64,000 nucleotides of DNA from Plotosus lineatus (lineage: Eukaryota > Chordata > Actinopteri > Siluriformes > Plotosidae). The stretch covers positions 24,167,249 to 24,231,248 of the forward strand of contig CM045735.1 of assembly GCA_024760905.1 (NCBI GenBank), in the 5' to 3' direction. The notes under the pieces were generated by a model. That model made no database searches, was not told the origin of the DNA, and was given only the letters and a program-made list of their open reading frames with translations. This document shows, in pieces, positions 35,550 to 47,079 of the stretch. Both the position numbers and the translations under genes were made by a program. Numbering within the stretch: position 1 is the first letter of the stretch; each line of letters opens with the position of its first letter.

Positions 35550-37220
35550 GTGCAGGAGTGTGTACAAAGGAAGAGGTTAGCTAAGAAGAAGTGGGGCATT
35601 GAGAGGACCGAAGAGAGTAAACAGGAGTACAGGGAGACACAGTGTAAGGCAAAGGTAGCAGTGTCAAAGGCCAAACAGAGGGCATATGATGACTTGTATG
35701 CAAGGTTGGACAGTAAGGAGGTAGAAAGTGATTTATACAGGGTGGTACAGCAGAGAAATAGAGATTGGAAGAATGTGCCGCAAGTTAGAGTGATAAACGA
35801 CATCGAGGGAAATGTATTTACTTATGACAGAAGTGTGCTGGGAAGATGGAAAGAGTACTTTGAAGAGCTGATGAATGAGGAAAATGAGAGAGAAAAAAGA
35901 GTAGAAGAGGTGACCATTGAGGACCAGGAAGTAGCAAAGATTAGTAAGGGTGAAGTGAGGAGGGCATTGAAGAGGATGAAGAATGGAAAGGTAGTTGGTC
36001 CTGATGACATACCGGTGGAGGTATGGAAGTGTCTCGGTGAGCTAGTAGTAGATTTTCTGACAAGAACAGTCAACAAGGTCTTACAGAGTGAGCAGATGCC
36101 AAAGGAATGGAGAAGTGTGCTGGTGCCCATTTTTAAGAAAAAGGGAGACGAGCAGAGTTGTGGCAGCTACAGAGGGATAAAGTTGATGAGCCATACGATG
36201 AAGTTTTGGGAAAGAATAGTGAAAGCTAGACTAAGGGCAGAGGTCAGCATTTGTGAACAACAGTTTGGTTTCATGCCAAGAAAGAGCACCACAGATGCAG
36301 TGTTTGCCTTGAGGATGTTAATAGAGAAGTACAGAAAAGGCCAGAGGGAGCTGCGTTGTGCCTTTGTGGATCTGGAGAAAGCATATGACAGGGTGCTGAG
36401 AGAGAAACTGTGGTATTGCGTGAGGAAGTCTGGAGTGGCAGAGAAGTATATCAGAGTGGTGCAGGACATGTATGAGAGATGTAAGACAGTGGTGAGGTGT
36501 GCTGTCGGTGTGCCAGGAGAATTCAAAGTGGAAGTGGAACTGCATGAAGGATCAGCTCTGAGCCCCTTCTTGTTCGCTATGGTGATGGACAGGCTGACAG
36601 ACGAGGTTCGACAAGAATCTCCATGGACTATGATGTTTGCAGATGACATTGTGATCTGTAATGAGAGCAGAGAACAAGTGGAGGAAAACCAAGAAAGGTG
36701 GCGGTATGCCCTGGAAAGGAGGGGAATGAAGGTTAGCCTCAGTAAGACACAATACATGGGTGTGAATGAGAAGGACCCAAGAGGATCGGTAAGGTTAAAG
36801 GAAGCAGAGATAAAGAAGGTGGAGGATTTTAAGTACTTAGGCTCGACAGTCCGGAGCAATGGAGAGTGTGGAAAAAAGATGAAGAAGCGTGTGCAGGCAG
36901 GTTGGAATGGTTGGAGAAAAGTGTCTGGTGTGATGTGTGATAGGAAGGTATCGGCAAGAATGAAAGGAAAAGTGTACAAGATGGTGATGAGGCCAGCGAT
37001 GTTGTATGGTTTAGAAACAGTGGCACTGAGGAAAAAACAGGAGGCAGAGCTGGAGGTAGCAGAGATGAAAATGTTGAGGTTCTCTTTGGGAGTAACGAGG
37101 ATAGATAGGATCAGGATTGAGTACATCAGAGGGACAGCACATGTCAGAGGTATTGGAGACAAAGTCAGACAGGCTAGATTGACAGTCAGCATGGTTTGGA
37201 CATGTACAGAGGAGAGATAG
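35550..37220 (+). pseudogene. RTE copy A: reverse transcriptase, 556 codons
   Basis: Reverse transcriptase of an RTE-type non-LTR element. In order: VVGPDDIPVEVWK, GSYRGIKLMSHTMK, AFVDLEKAYDRV (motif A Asp), SALSPFLFAMVMDR (motif B), MMFADDIVI (motif C, both Asp) and KYLGSTVRSNGE. The C-terminus (LGVTRIDRIRIEYIRGTA) runs to a frameshift near 37195, so the final block WFGHV onward is out of frame. No RNase H domain. The catalytic Asp residues are all present, but the frame is split from the endonuclease by a stop and shifted at the end. Confidence 0.88.
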
Positions 37221-37438
37221 TGAATAGATTGGTAGTCGGATGCTGAGGTTGGAACTGTCAGGCAAAAGGACTAGAGGAAGACCAAAGAGAAGATTTGTGG
37301 ATGTGGTGAAGGAGGACATGAAGGTCGTTGGAGTAAGAGTAGAAGATGCAGGGGATAGGGAGAGATGGAGGCAGATCATTTGCTGTGGCGACCCCTGAAG
37401 GGAACAGCCGAAAGAAAAAGAAGAAGAAGAAGAAGAAG

Positions 37439-37566
37439 TGAAGGAGGACATGAAGGTTGTTGATGTAAGAGAAGAAGATGCAGAGGACAGGGTCAGATGG
37501 AGGCAGATGATCTGCGGTGGTGATCCCTGAAGGGAACAGTCGAAAGGAAAAGAAGAAGAAGAAAAA
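37439..37566 (+). repeat. Duplicated RTE 3' terminus
   Basis: Repeats the end of the element (ACATGAAGGTTGTTGATGTA, GGAACAGTCGAAAGG, AAG tail) directly behind the first tail at 37424-37438. Both lie inside one 18-bp target duplication. Confidence 0.88.
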
Positions 37567-37790
37567 GTTGATTTCTTTAACTTTGCGCCTTTGATTAAAA
37601 CGTATGGAAAACAGATTCAATCTCCAGGTTTGATAGATCACAGTGTGTGTGCTATTTTTATCTATTTACATTTTCTTCTCCCAGTATTGTGCCAAATAGT
37701 GTGTAAAAGCCATATCTTGCATATTCATTAAGACAAACGTACAACTTGGATGAGGGATATTTTGCACATTTGAAAGATGTATGAAAGATG

Positions 37791-38398
37791 TAAGTATTTT
37801 CCAGACTACAAGTCGCAGTTTTTTTTCATAGTTTGGCTGAGGGTGGGACTTATACTCCAGAACAACTTATATTTGAAATGATTACATATAATTCTGTTTG
37901 TCATAATAATAACGAGCATCATTTCACATTTTGGTTATTTTTATACTCACAACTGCAAGAGGGCAACAAGAGGTCAGAAAAGAGGAGATTATTATTACTG
38001 CAATGAAGAAAACAAAAAAAGCTAATTGCGAGCTAAAAGCTAGATGGCCACAGCCAGAGAAACAAGTTCGCACATGGGTGCTTGAGCAACGTGCTGCAGG
38101 GAGAGGCTTGTCAACAGTGCAGTTAGTCTCCACGTCCAGATAGTTGTCCAGGAGATGAATTGAAATGACATGAGGACTTTCTTGGTGGTACTGCTTCATG
38201 CAATACAACCCCATCTTTAGCAGAGTGAGGACCACAATGTCACAAAAATTGTGAGCAACTTTCCAAGCCAAGGTAGATAGTTTCCATGAGTTTGCAAATA
38301 ATAGTCCAGTATGACATATATGTTTTTTCTTCTTTATTATGCATTTTTTGGTCAATGTAACTTGTACTCCGGAATGACATATAGTCCAGTAAATAGAG
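37791..38398 (+). mobile_element. Pogo-like DNA transposon, internally deleted
   Basis: Ends GTATTTTTCCAGACTACAAG and, on the right, GACATATAGTCCAGTAAAT, degenerate versions of the ends at 573 and 1333. The interior matches 573-1333 in reverse orientation. Carries a transposase DNA-binding fragment at about 38004-38143. Inserted in the hAT layer of the nest. Confidence 0.65.
37931..38143 (+). pseudogene. Pogo-like transposase N-terminal fragment
   Basis: A 70-codon frame whose second half reads KARWPQPEKQVRTWVLEQRA and GRGLSTVQL, the start of the CENP-B-type helix-turn-helix domain found in pogo/Tigger transposases. It breaks off where the DNA-binding domain would continue, and no DDE domain follows. 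Together with the fragment at 662-799 it shows that the family derives from a pogo-type element by internal deletion. Confidence 0.6.
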
Positions 38399-39900
38399 TG
38401 GTCCTCAGTGCACATTTTTAGTAAATCAGGTTGGACATTTATTTGTGTGTGATTACTGTGCTATAAGGTTTTCTGGCCCAAATATTATATCCAAATGCTC
38501 CTGGCCAGTCCCCTCTGTCAAATTTTAGAACCCATTGTGGTCTGCAAGTCAAAATGTTTACCCACCCTTGCATGTTTACCATGACATAGAATCTCTGTTA
38601 AAAACAGTTTTAAGATGTCTGGGAATTGAGGTTATGAGTTTCTGGTGTTTTGGTGTTGGAATTTTATCCTATTCTTGCCTGATACAGGCTTCCAGCTTCT
38701 GAAGATGATGTGATTGTCTTTGATGTATTTTTCATTAAATGATGCACCAAATGTTCTCTGTCGATGAAATATCTGGACTGCAGACAAAGGCATGCTATTG
38801 TAATAGCAACTATATGCGGTTTTGCATGGTCCTGCTGAAATACACAAGGACTTCCATGAAATAGACATCATCTGGAGGGGAGAATATGTTGCTTTAAAAC
38901 TTTTATATATCTTTCAGCATTTACAGTTCCTTCCAAAACACGCAAGCTGCCTGTAATGTACACACTTATGCACCCCGATATCATCAGAGATGCTGGATTT
39001 TGAACTGAATGCTCATAACGCCCTGGAAGGTCCTCTCAGGATACAGCATCTGTGGTTACTAATAAGAATGTCAAATTTGGATTATATGACAATAAACACT
39101 TTCCCACTTAAAAACAGTCCATTTCAAATGAGTCTTGACATGTTTAAATGTGACATCCTTTTTGCATGATAGTACTTTAGTTGGCATCTGCAGATGGCAC
39201 AGCGGATCGTGTTTAGCGCTAATGGTTTCTGGAGGTATTCCTGGGCCCATTCAGTAATATCACTGTAAAAGTATTCTGATCAGTGATGCAGTGTTGCCTG
39301 AGGGCCTGAAGAACATGGGCATCCAATAAAGGTCTTCGGCCCTTACACACACAAATACCTCTAGTTTCTTGTTTGATGACGTTAAGCAATGTAGATGATG
39401 ATATTTGGAAAAGCATTTTAAATTTGACATTGAGGAACAGTGTTTTGACAGTATTCCACTTTCTAAATGTTCTAAATGTTCATCTTCTGATAGACTCAGC
39501 CTTTCTAAGACATCCCTTTTATAGCTTATCATGTTACAAATCTGATACCATTTAACTTAGTTAGTTACTCAATGTTCTCATAGCTGGATCTTTTTAAACT
39601 TTCTTGTATTTTCAGTCATTTGTTGCTCCAGTTCCAACTATGTTGGTACCTGAAACAAACATAATATTTAAAATGAGTTAATTTTGTAAATATAATTATA
39701 AAAATTTCTCTGTTTAATCATTTGTCATGTTATCTATGTTCTATTGAAAATAAAATATAAAAGGAGGAACTTCCAAGATGAGAACTCTACCCAGCATGGG
39801 ACAACAGGACAGATCACAGGACTCAGAAATCAGAAGGATCAGGATCACTAACATATCCCAGAAGATTAATGTATACCTCAACAAAACACACACCGACACC

Positions 39901-39901
<1 letters not shown>

Positions 39902-39983
<82 letters not shown>
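39902..39983. repeat. (CA)n microsatellite
   Basis: About 40 CA units followed by a G tract. Confidence 0.96.
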
Positions 39984-39987
<4 letters not shown>

Positions 39988-41207
39988 GGGGGGGGGTGTT
40001 AGGTATACTGTACTCATAATAGTGGAATGGAAATAGAAGAATTTATTATTGCAAAGTGCAAGCAGGGACACCAGTATCACTAGCTATGGTGGCTTAAGTA
40101 AAAGAGAAAACCAGAAGAAAGGCAAACATCAGGGCACACTGTGACGTTGGGAAATCAGCCTCCCCACTGTAAAACAGACCAGGGTGTGCATGTAGAGTGA
40201 GGGATGGACAGCATCCCAACATCACAGTTTACTAGAACCCTCTATGACTGAGACCCCCAGATCTGCTCCTTTAGCGAATACAATTCTATTAACAAAATGC
40301 AACACTAAACAAGTAAGTTTTCAGCCTCCTCTTGAAAACAGAGACTGTGTCTGAGTTCCAAACATTAACTGGTAGGTTATTCCATAACTGTGGGGCCTTG
40401 TAACCCCCTGCAGTAGTCTTCATTATTTGAGGTATCAAGCATCCTGCAGCTTATGATCAAAGGGGACGTGCTGGATCATAAACATCAAGAAGTTCACTAA
40501 GATAATGTGAGGCAAGACCATTAAATGCTTTGTAAGTTAAAAGTAGTATTTTATATTCGATTCAAAATTTAACTGGGAGCCAGTGCAGTGTAAATAAGAT
40601 CGGGTGATATGCTCGTGACTTCTGGTTCTAGCAGAGACTCTTGCTGCTGCATTCTGGACTAAACAGAGCTTCTTTATGCACTTACAGTGTTAGAATACCC
40701 AAACAGTAACGCATTGCAATAATCTAATCTCGAAGTAACAAAAGCATGAACAAGTTTTTCCACATCATGCAGTGACATCATATTTCTTATTTTAGCAATA
40801 TTCCTGATATGAAAGAAGGCTACCCAAATAATATTATCCACATGAGCTTCAAATGAAAGGACACAGTCAATAATCACCCCAGGGTCCTTTACTGCTGCAT
40901 GTGATGAGACTGAAACACCATACAAACTTACTACATAATCAGAAACCTCATTTCTAGCTGCCTGAGACTGAGAAGTTAGTAAGCATCCAGTCTAATGTCC
41001 TTTACACATTTTTCAACTTAATCAAGCTGATTTCTCTCATCTGGCTTTGCTGAAATATATATAATTGTGTGTCTTCAGTATAACAATGAAAGCAAATACT
41101 ATGATCACAAATTATATTACCCAAAGGGAGCATATATAGTGAGAAAAGCAACGGGCCTAGAACAGAACCTTGTAGAACACCAAACTTAGAACGTTCACAT
41201 AAATCAC

Positions 41208-41476
41208 CCCCCCCCCCCTTACTGCCCAGTGCAGCTAACTGGGTTATCAAAGGCCGTCCATGTCTCTCACTGTCTATGGTGTGAGGCATGTAAAACAACC
41301 ATTGCTGACTTTCGACAAGAGTAGGCTGCATAGCCGTCAGCGTATTTCCGCCCTGCGATGGCCTGGCAAGCCATCCAGGGTGCACTCTGCCCTCGCCCGG
41401 AGTGAGCTGGGATGGGTGTCAGCCTCCCCGCGACCCTAATTCGGATTAAGTGGTTACAGAAAATGAACTGAACTGA
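41208..41476 (+). mobile_element. tRNA-SINE family 1, L2/V-SINE-like tail, 5'-truncated
   Basis: Starts in the C tract before AGTGCAGCTAACTGGG and ends GTGGTTACAGAAAATGAACT. Flanked by ACATAAATCAC at 41197-41207 and 41477-41487 (11 bp). Inserted into the L2 reverse transcriptase. Confidence 0.9.
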
Positions 41477-41887
41477 ACATAAATCACATTTTCAAATTGA
41501 TAATGGTCTGTTAAATAAGATTTAAACCAGGAAAGAGATGTTCCCTTAATTCCATCAACATTTTCTAATCTGTCCAGGAGAATCTTATGATCAACAGTGT
41601 GAAAGGCTGCACTAAGGTTAAGTAACACAAGCAGGGACACACAGCCATGGTCGGGGGCCACCAGTAGGCCATTTACCACTTTAATGAACATTGACTCTGT
41701 GCTATAATGATTCCTAAATCCTGACTGATACATTTCATGAATGTTATTCCTACAAATATATGAATGTAACTGCTGAGTTACAGCCTTTTCTAAGATCTTA
41801 GTGATAAAATTGATGTTTGATATCGGACTACAGTCGGACAGCTAATATGGGTTAAGATCAGGTTTTTTAATCTAAAGTTTGATAACT

Positions 41888-42175
41888 AGGCAGTGCTGGC
41901 CTGGTGGTAAGGTGCTAGATCACTGTTTCCAAGGTTGGGGGTTCAAGCCCCACTCTCAACAGGTTGTCACTGTCCCCCCAGTGCAGCTAACTGGGTTATC
42001 AAAGGCCGACCATGTCTCAAAAGTCAAGTGTAGGCGCATAGCTGTCAGCATGTTTCTGCCCTGCGATGTTCTGGATGTCCAGGGTGTACTCTGCCCTCAC
42101 CCAGAGTCGACTGAGATAGGCACCAGCTTGCCCGCAGCCCAAATTAGGATTAAGCGGTTCGGAAAATGAATGAAT
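41888..42175 (+). mobile_element. tRNA-SINE family 1, L2/V-SINE-like tail, full head
   Basis: Head GCCTGGTGGTAAGGTGCTAG, B box GGGTTCAAGCCCCACTC, body, tail ending GCGGTTCGGAAAATGAATGA. Flanks AGTTTGATAACT and AGTTTAATAACT are a 12-bp duplication with one difference. Inserted in the L2 copy. Confidence 0.88.
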
Positions 42176-42581
42176 GAGTTTAATAACTGCTGATTAAAAG
42201 AATTTAGGCACATAGCCAGTGTTAGGGAAGAATTTATTACATCGAATAAAGGGTTGATAATTTCTGATAATGTTTGTATAAAAAATATAGGTACTGGATC
42301 AAGCACACAGGTTGATGATTTTGATGAGGAAATTTGTGATGTACTAAACTTTCAGCCGACCCAGAAATGCAGGAGAACGTGTGAAATGACACAGAGCTGA
42401 TTTATTACTCAAAGGGGAAGCACTCAAACAGGAGGCAAACCTGGTAAATACTGGTGACGAAGAGAAATACAAGAACATTAGACACTGGGAAACTAAGGTG
42501 CAGGAAACTGGTTGAGCGCAGAGCTGGAATGTTTGGATTTTGATAGAAACAGATAGTGCAGGTGGGTAGCGAGCTTTAGAG

Positions 42582-42778
42582 CAGCGTAAAACTTTTGCCA
42601 GAATACACTATGCGAACCGTCAATACTAATTTAATACCAGATTGGTCGAGGCCCGGGTTAACAACGACCGCCATCAGTGCTGTCAACCAACAAGGTGCTG
42701 GTGGAAATTGGACGACTGTTGGTCGAAGAAGGAGAGGACGAAGAAGGAGAGGCGGGAGGTGTGTCCGTAGGTCCGACA
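42582..42778 (+). mobile_element. RTE-type LINE, 5' fragment only
   Basis: Matches the RTE 5' region (GCGTAAAACTTTTGCC, ACTATGCGAA, GGTCGAGGCCCGGGTTAACA, TGCTGTCAACCAACAAGG) and stops after TGTGTCCGTAGG. The 3' side is missing, unlike normal LINE truncation. Confidence 0.85.
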
Positions 42779-44041
42779 AAACTGTGAAGGTCTGTCATTC
42801 TGATTCAAGCATTATGCACTCAAAATATTTATCAGTAATCGTAAGTGAACTAATCAGATAATGCTATTCCCATGTAGTGTGTCCTATGTTGGCTATGAAG
42901 ATAATTCCAAATGCAATTTAAATAAATTTTATATTAATGCGTTTATTCGTATTTCTATTGTAACAGTTCATCACAGGAACATGTATGACAAACATCGCAC
43001 TTAATTTAGGCTTTAAAATAAATCAAGAACCAAGCAAAAAATAAAAAAATCATTTTAGCAATACCAATTCACACACATCTGCTAACTCTCACATCACAAC
43101 ACCAACCAGCCAGGGAGAGTAAGGCATACACACATTTCCTTCAAGGCATGTGAAGGTACAATACACTGTAATACACTTGAAGGAAAGTCCAGTCTACCCT
43201 CTTCAGCACGCAGGAGCTCACAGACATCCACTATTATACATTACTGCTGTGACTGTCAGACTGACCAATTAAATAAATAACTGGGATAAAGTTAGCGGTA
43301 TCATAACAGGTTTGAATTATTATCTCTTTCATCATGAGTTGCTGGTTAAAGATTCTGAGAAGTGAGAGTAGTAATTCTTACCATTGGTTGGCTGACCAGA
43401 ATAACATCAGATTTACAAACTACTCCAACTATCGTTCGTATGTTTGGATTTTGTGAATTTGTTTTTGTGAGCACAGAGGTCTCAGCCTATTCATCTGTGT
43501 TGTTATCAACATGGGATTGATAATGCTGGCAGGAACTGGAGCACCAACAACCAAGCAAACAACTTTATTTAGACATACCATATTCTAGTTTTATTTCCAC
43601 CTAAACTGAAACTGAAACAGGCTAAACTGGCTATGCTACATAGACTTGTGAAGTTAATCATGACTGAATCATACAACAAGGCAGTGTATAGTAACACTAT
43701 TTTTAAAAAATCTTCAAACTAGTCACAAAATAGAAACAATATTTCTTTTTTTCCATATATAGAGACTAGGATGAATGGGCTATCATATCTAGTGTTCTAC
43801 ATAATGAAATGGATAATGCTGTATAGGACAAGTAATATACAGTTATTGTTTTTAGTTTTATCTCCAGGAACAGGGTTGAAGATCACAGCCATAGACAGTC
43901 GAGCATTTCCATGAACATGGTCTAATATAGTTAGTCTCATCTGCATTTGAGTATGAGTGTATGTTCAGGTGTATAAACTTACACATACAGAAGTGGTACA
44001 TGAGAGGACTATGTGACCATGCAGCTTGAACATAAGGGGAA

Positions 44042-44042
<1 letters not shown>
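42779..44042. other. Intergenic, nothing recognised
   Basis: AT-rich sequence without coding frames. Confidence 0.4.
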
Positions 44043-44116
<74 letters not shown>

Positions 44117-44121
44117 GAGAG

Positions 44122-44174
<53 letters not shown>
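44043..44174. repeat. (CA)n then (GA)n microsatellite
   Basis: Compound run, CA to about 44111 and GA from about 44116. Confidence 0.96.
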
Positions 44175-44176
<2 letters not shown>

Positions 44177-44477
44177 CAGGACTATGTACATAATTATGGA
44201 TGAATATTTAAGTAATTTTATCAGTAGTAACTATTTTTATGGTCCCACAAACAACCCTTAGTGTCAATGCACTGCAACTACTGACTAAATAGAGTGCTAA
44301 TTTTATCCATCTGGGTCAGTAGGAAAGGGTTCAATGGGAGATATTTAGTCGTATTTTATTTCACTATAACTGACCTCTGGGGAAGAACATTATGTACAAA
44401 GCCACTTTCTAACAATTTTGCAAGCTTTGTACCAGCAGGGTTAAGATGTACTATGCCATTTAGTCATACACACTCAT

Positions 44478-44781
44478 TCATTCATTCATGCATTCATTCA
44501 TTTTCTGAACTGCTTAATTCTAATTAGAGATGCGGGGAAACTGCTGCCCATCTTGGTGGACTTTGTGCGAGGGCAGAGTGCATCCTGCACAACTTGCCAG
44601 GCAATCGCAGGGCAGAGACATGTTAATGGCTATGCAGCCTACTTTTGATGAAGGTTATCAATGGTTCTTTTATACGCCTCTCACCATAGACAGGAGAGAC
44701 ACTGCCAACCTTTTATAATCCTGTTAGCTGCACTGGGGAGATCAGTAATCCAGCACCCTACCACCAGACCACTACTTCCCC
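44478..44781 (-). mobile_element. tRNA-SINE family 1, L2/V-SINE-like tail (diverged)
   Basis: CATTCATTTTCTGAACTGCT tail in reverse, GGCAATCGCAGGGCAGAGAC, body with AATGGTTCTTTTATACGCC, and a remnant head (CCAGCACCCTACCACCAGAC). The B box region is deleted. A fragment of the same tail recurs at about 44919-44957. Confidence 0.8.
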
Positions 44782-45055
44782 CAGTCACACACAGACAAAC
44801 ATTAATGCACTCAGCCTTCTCTGTTACCTCTCATAATTATAGGCATGTCATTGGTCATAGTTATAACATGAAGTGAATATGTGTGAATGCAAAAAATACT
44901 CAAACCATCTAACTGGCATGCGGGGAAACTGCTGCCCATCTTGGTGGACTCTGTGCCCTTTGGACCCTTTGGTACAATTCACCACCATATTATGTGATCA
45001 TAATTAACTGTTATCACCATATTCTAAATAACCAGTAAACTTATTATCTGGGAAA

Positions 45056-45398
45056 ATCTGTCTGTCTTCCTTTCGGCCTTTTCCCTTTTACTCAGGAGTC
45101 ACCACAGCGAATCATCTGATTCGCACTTTTTGATTTGGCAGAGGTTTTTACGTCGGATGCCCTTCCTGTCACAACCCTTTTTAGCAAGGGACAGAAACAC
45201 GCTGATGGCTTTGCAGCTACTCTTTACGAAAGTCAGCAATGGTTGTTTTACATGCCTCACACCATAGACAGTGAGAGACATGGCCCGCCTTTGATAACCC
45301 AGTTAGCCGCACTGGGGGGGGGGACAGTGACAACCTTGTGGAGACTGGGACTTGAACCCCCAACCTTTGGATCAGCGATCCAGCGCCCTATACCTGTG
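45056..45398 (-). mobile_element. tRNA-SINE family 1, RTE-type tail
   Basis: Reversed: GGCGCTGGATCGCTGATCC head, B box GGGTTCAAGTCCCAGTC, the common body, AGGGTTGTGACAGGAAGGGC, GTGCGAATCAGATGATTCGC and AAAAGGCCGAAAGGAAGACA. Junction between the RTE 5' UTR-like and 3' end-like pieces lies in the AATCAGATGATTCGC segment. Confidence 0.9.
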
Positions 45399-46999
45399 AG
45401 GTTGAACCGAGGTGTGATTATTGCTGATTGAAAACTTTGGGAAAATAAAGGGGCAAAATAAAAGCAACAAAATAAAATACTCATCATAACAAATTCATAA
45501 GCGCAGCAACATAGCAATGACAGAACATGTGAGATAAAACCAAAGGACCTTGGAATCATGCAGGAGTGACCATTTCATCACACAGTTGTTTTGCTGCTCA
45601 AACCATTCTGAAGTAAATAACAAATTAAAACATTTAAATCCTGACAGAAATTAATTTTGTTTATATCTAGCAGTTTGTTGACACTGGCATATTTGAAAAT
45701 TCATTTATTTTGAAAAAGTGCCCTTTTAAAGATAAAGGTTTATTCGGCCATGTTCCATAGCTTATTCCTTTGTTTATTTTGGGGGATTGATATGTACATT
45801 TTGTTGAATTTCTAGGATTTCAAATCAGTGACCATCACAAACTATGTTTGTCTGCTTTTTAGTTCAAGTATTAATCTCTGTGAATAATTAACAATTATTT
45901 GGTGAAGGATTTGTAGATGTTTCTGAATTCATGGTAGATGAGTCAATGATGTCTACCAAGCCTTGGGTGAATATGTGGTAAAAAAAAACCAAATAAACAA
46001 ACAAAAAACCCTTTTACTCATTACACCTGTACTTTAGTACTTGGTACATGCACACTTAACTAAAATGCAGTGATTAAAGTTATGTTTTTACACCCATTCA
46101 AAGTATTAGTAAATACTACATGAAATCATAAGAAAAACAAATGATAATTTTTCATTTCAAATTGGGATTATGTGGATCACTTGGAGCAGGCAGCTACATC
46201 ATTGTTGGGCTTTAGAAGTAGAAAAGCAAACTATAAAATCTTGTTTTAGCTTATTTTACATGTGTTTCCACATAGTACAATTTGGAAATAAGTGTAAACA
46301 GCCACCTTTATGCATACCTCATGGTTTACTTACGTATGTGTCTATGTAGTGTGTATGTGTTTTAAGATAGAATGAAAAGAGAAAAAGAAATACTGTATAC
46401 TCCATATCAGCCATAACACTCAGAATTTTGACAAGAAAGGGAACACCAGTCATCACATTACAATGGCATCTGCAAGGGAGTGAGATGCACCAGGCAGTCA
46501 GAAAGCCAGCCTTCAAGCTGATGGGCCAGAATCCAGGGGTGCAATGGTCAAGTGTACAGCCTCGAGCAACCTTCTGTTTCATCAATATTAACCTTACAAC
46601 AATTTGTGTCATAGTAACTAATCTGTAAAATTGGACTCGAAGAGTGTGCATTTGTGCCCTATGGTAATCAAAGAGCCTTAGTTGCCCATGATTCTGGCTG
46701 CCTGTCCCCAGACCATCTCTGACAGGGACCAACCACTACAAATCATGAGCATTTCATAAGATGTGCCATTCCTGCTCTTGCCAAAGTTGCATTGAAACTG
46801 ACATCCCATACTTCTCCTGTCCCCAATCAACCCAGAAAACTTCCTGCTACCCAATTCACCACAATTCATCATCACAATGTGCATACATATGTCCACCTCA
46901 CACATATGGTCGCTCCATGCTTTCCAGAGTTGTTTTTTTCTCTCCTTATATACTTCATTTTCCTTCTTCTTTTTCATCAACCTTTTTACTTTTAATTGA

Positions 47000-47002
<3 letters not shown>
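45399..47002. other. Intergenic, nothing recognised
   Basis: Frames at 46319-46732 and 46678-47088 have no resemblance I can defend. Confidence 0.4.

Positions 47003-47076
<74 letters not shown>
47003..47076. repeat. (GT)n microsatellite
   Basis: About 37 GT units. Confidence 0.96.

Positions 47077-47079
<3 letters not shown>

Larger units (their letters stand above)
34474..37566 (+). mobile_element. RTE-type LINE copy A, full length with 18-bp TSD
   Basis: Begins AATGCAGCCATGAGG, the same 5' end as copies at 52436 and 62197. Ends in AAG repeats after GGAACAGTCGAAAGG. It is flanked by GTTGATTTCTTTAACTTT at 34456-34473 and 37567-37584, a perfect 18-bp target duplication. About 3.1 kb is a normal RTE length. 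After the first AAG tail (to 37438) there is a second copy of the last 90 or so bases with its own AAG tail. No LTRs. Tail of short tandem units instead of poly(A) fits the RTE clade. Confidence 0.93.
33802..38570. mobile_element. hAT-like element, second layer of the nest
   Basis: The left end is CAGACATGGGCAAACTATAC with CACGGGCTGTGTATGGCCC. The right end, reversed, is CAAGGGTGGGTAAACATTTT with ACCACAATGGGTTCTAAAAT. These are typical hAT (Charlie-like) ends in inverse orientation. Its own sequence is 33802-34009, 34268-34473, 37585-37790 and 38399-38570, with three later insertions between. No intact transposase frame remains. The 8-bp target duplication is not clear (best 6 of 8). Confidence 0.5.
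33686..39755. mobile_element. Old teleost DNA transposon, outer layer of a nest
   Basis: The left end contains GAAAAAGTTGGGATG and CCAATATTTTATTAACAAC. The right end at about 39580-39755 contains CTTTTTAAACTTTCTTGTAT and TCTATGTTCTATTGAAAATA, the same terminal sequence inverted. The interior at 38580-39560 (AATATCTGGACTGCAGACAA, CTTGCTG-like GTCCTGCTGAAATA, GGGCATCCAATAAAGGTCTTC, GACTCAGCCTTTCTAAGACA) is the degenerate body of a very common fish element that I recognise but cannot name by superfamily. A hAT element interrupts it at 33802-38570. Confidence 0.6.
40010..42350 (-). pseudogene. L2-type LINE, degenerate ORF2 split by two SINEs
   Basis: Minus-strand frames give, in order of translation: LDPVPIFFIQTLSEIINPL (42290 down), YQSGFRNHYSTES and LVLLNLSAAFHTVDHKILL (41730-41590; motif A Asp replaced, AFHTVD where AFDTVD is usual), [19 protein letters not shown] (41180), YTEDTQLY (motif C altered from YADD), VKDPGVIID, VHAFVTSRLDYCNALL and, with stops, the LxLVQNAAARV block near 40640. 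This is the reverse transcriptase of the L2 clade. Stops, a lost active-site Asp and two SINE insertions (41208-41476, 41888-42175) make it inactive. The 3' UTR runs to about 40010. Confidence 0.85.

Noticed and set aside
36167..37192. 341-codon minus-strand frame in RTE copy A (and similar in copies B and C)
   Set aside because: It is antisense to the RT frame and repeats wherever an RTE copy occurs. Low-complexity Ser/Leu/Phe composition.
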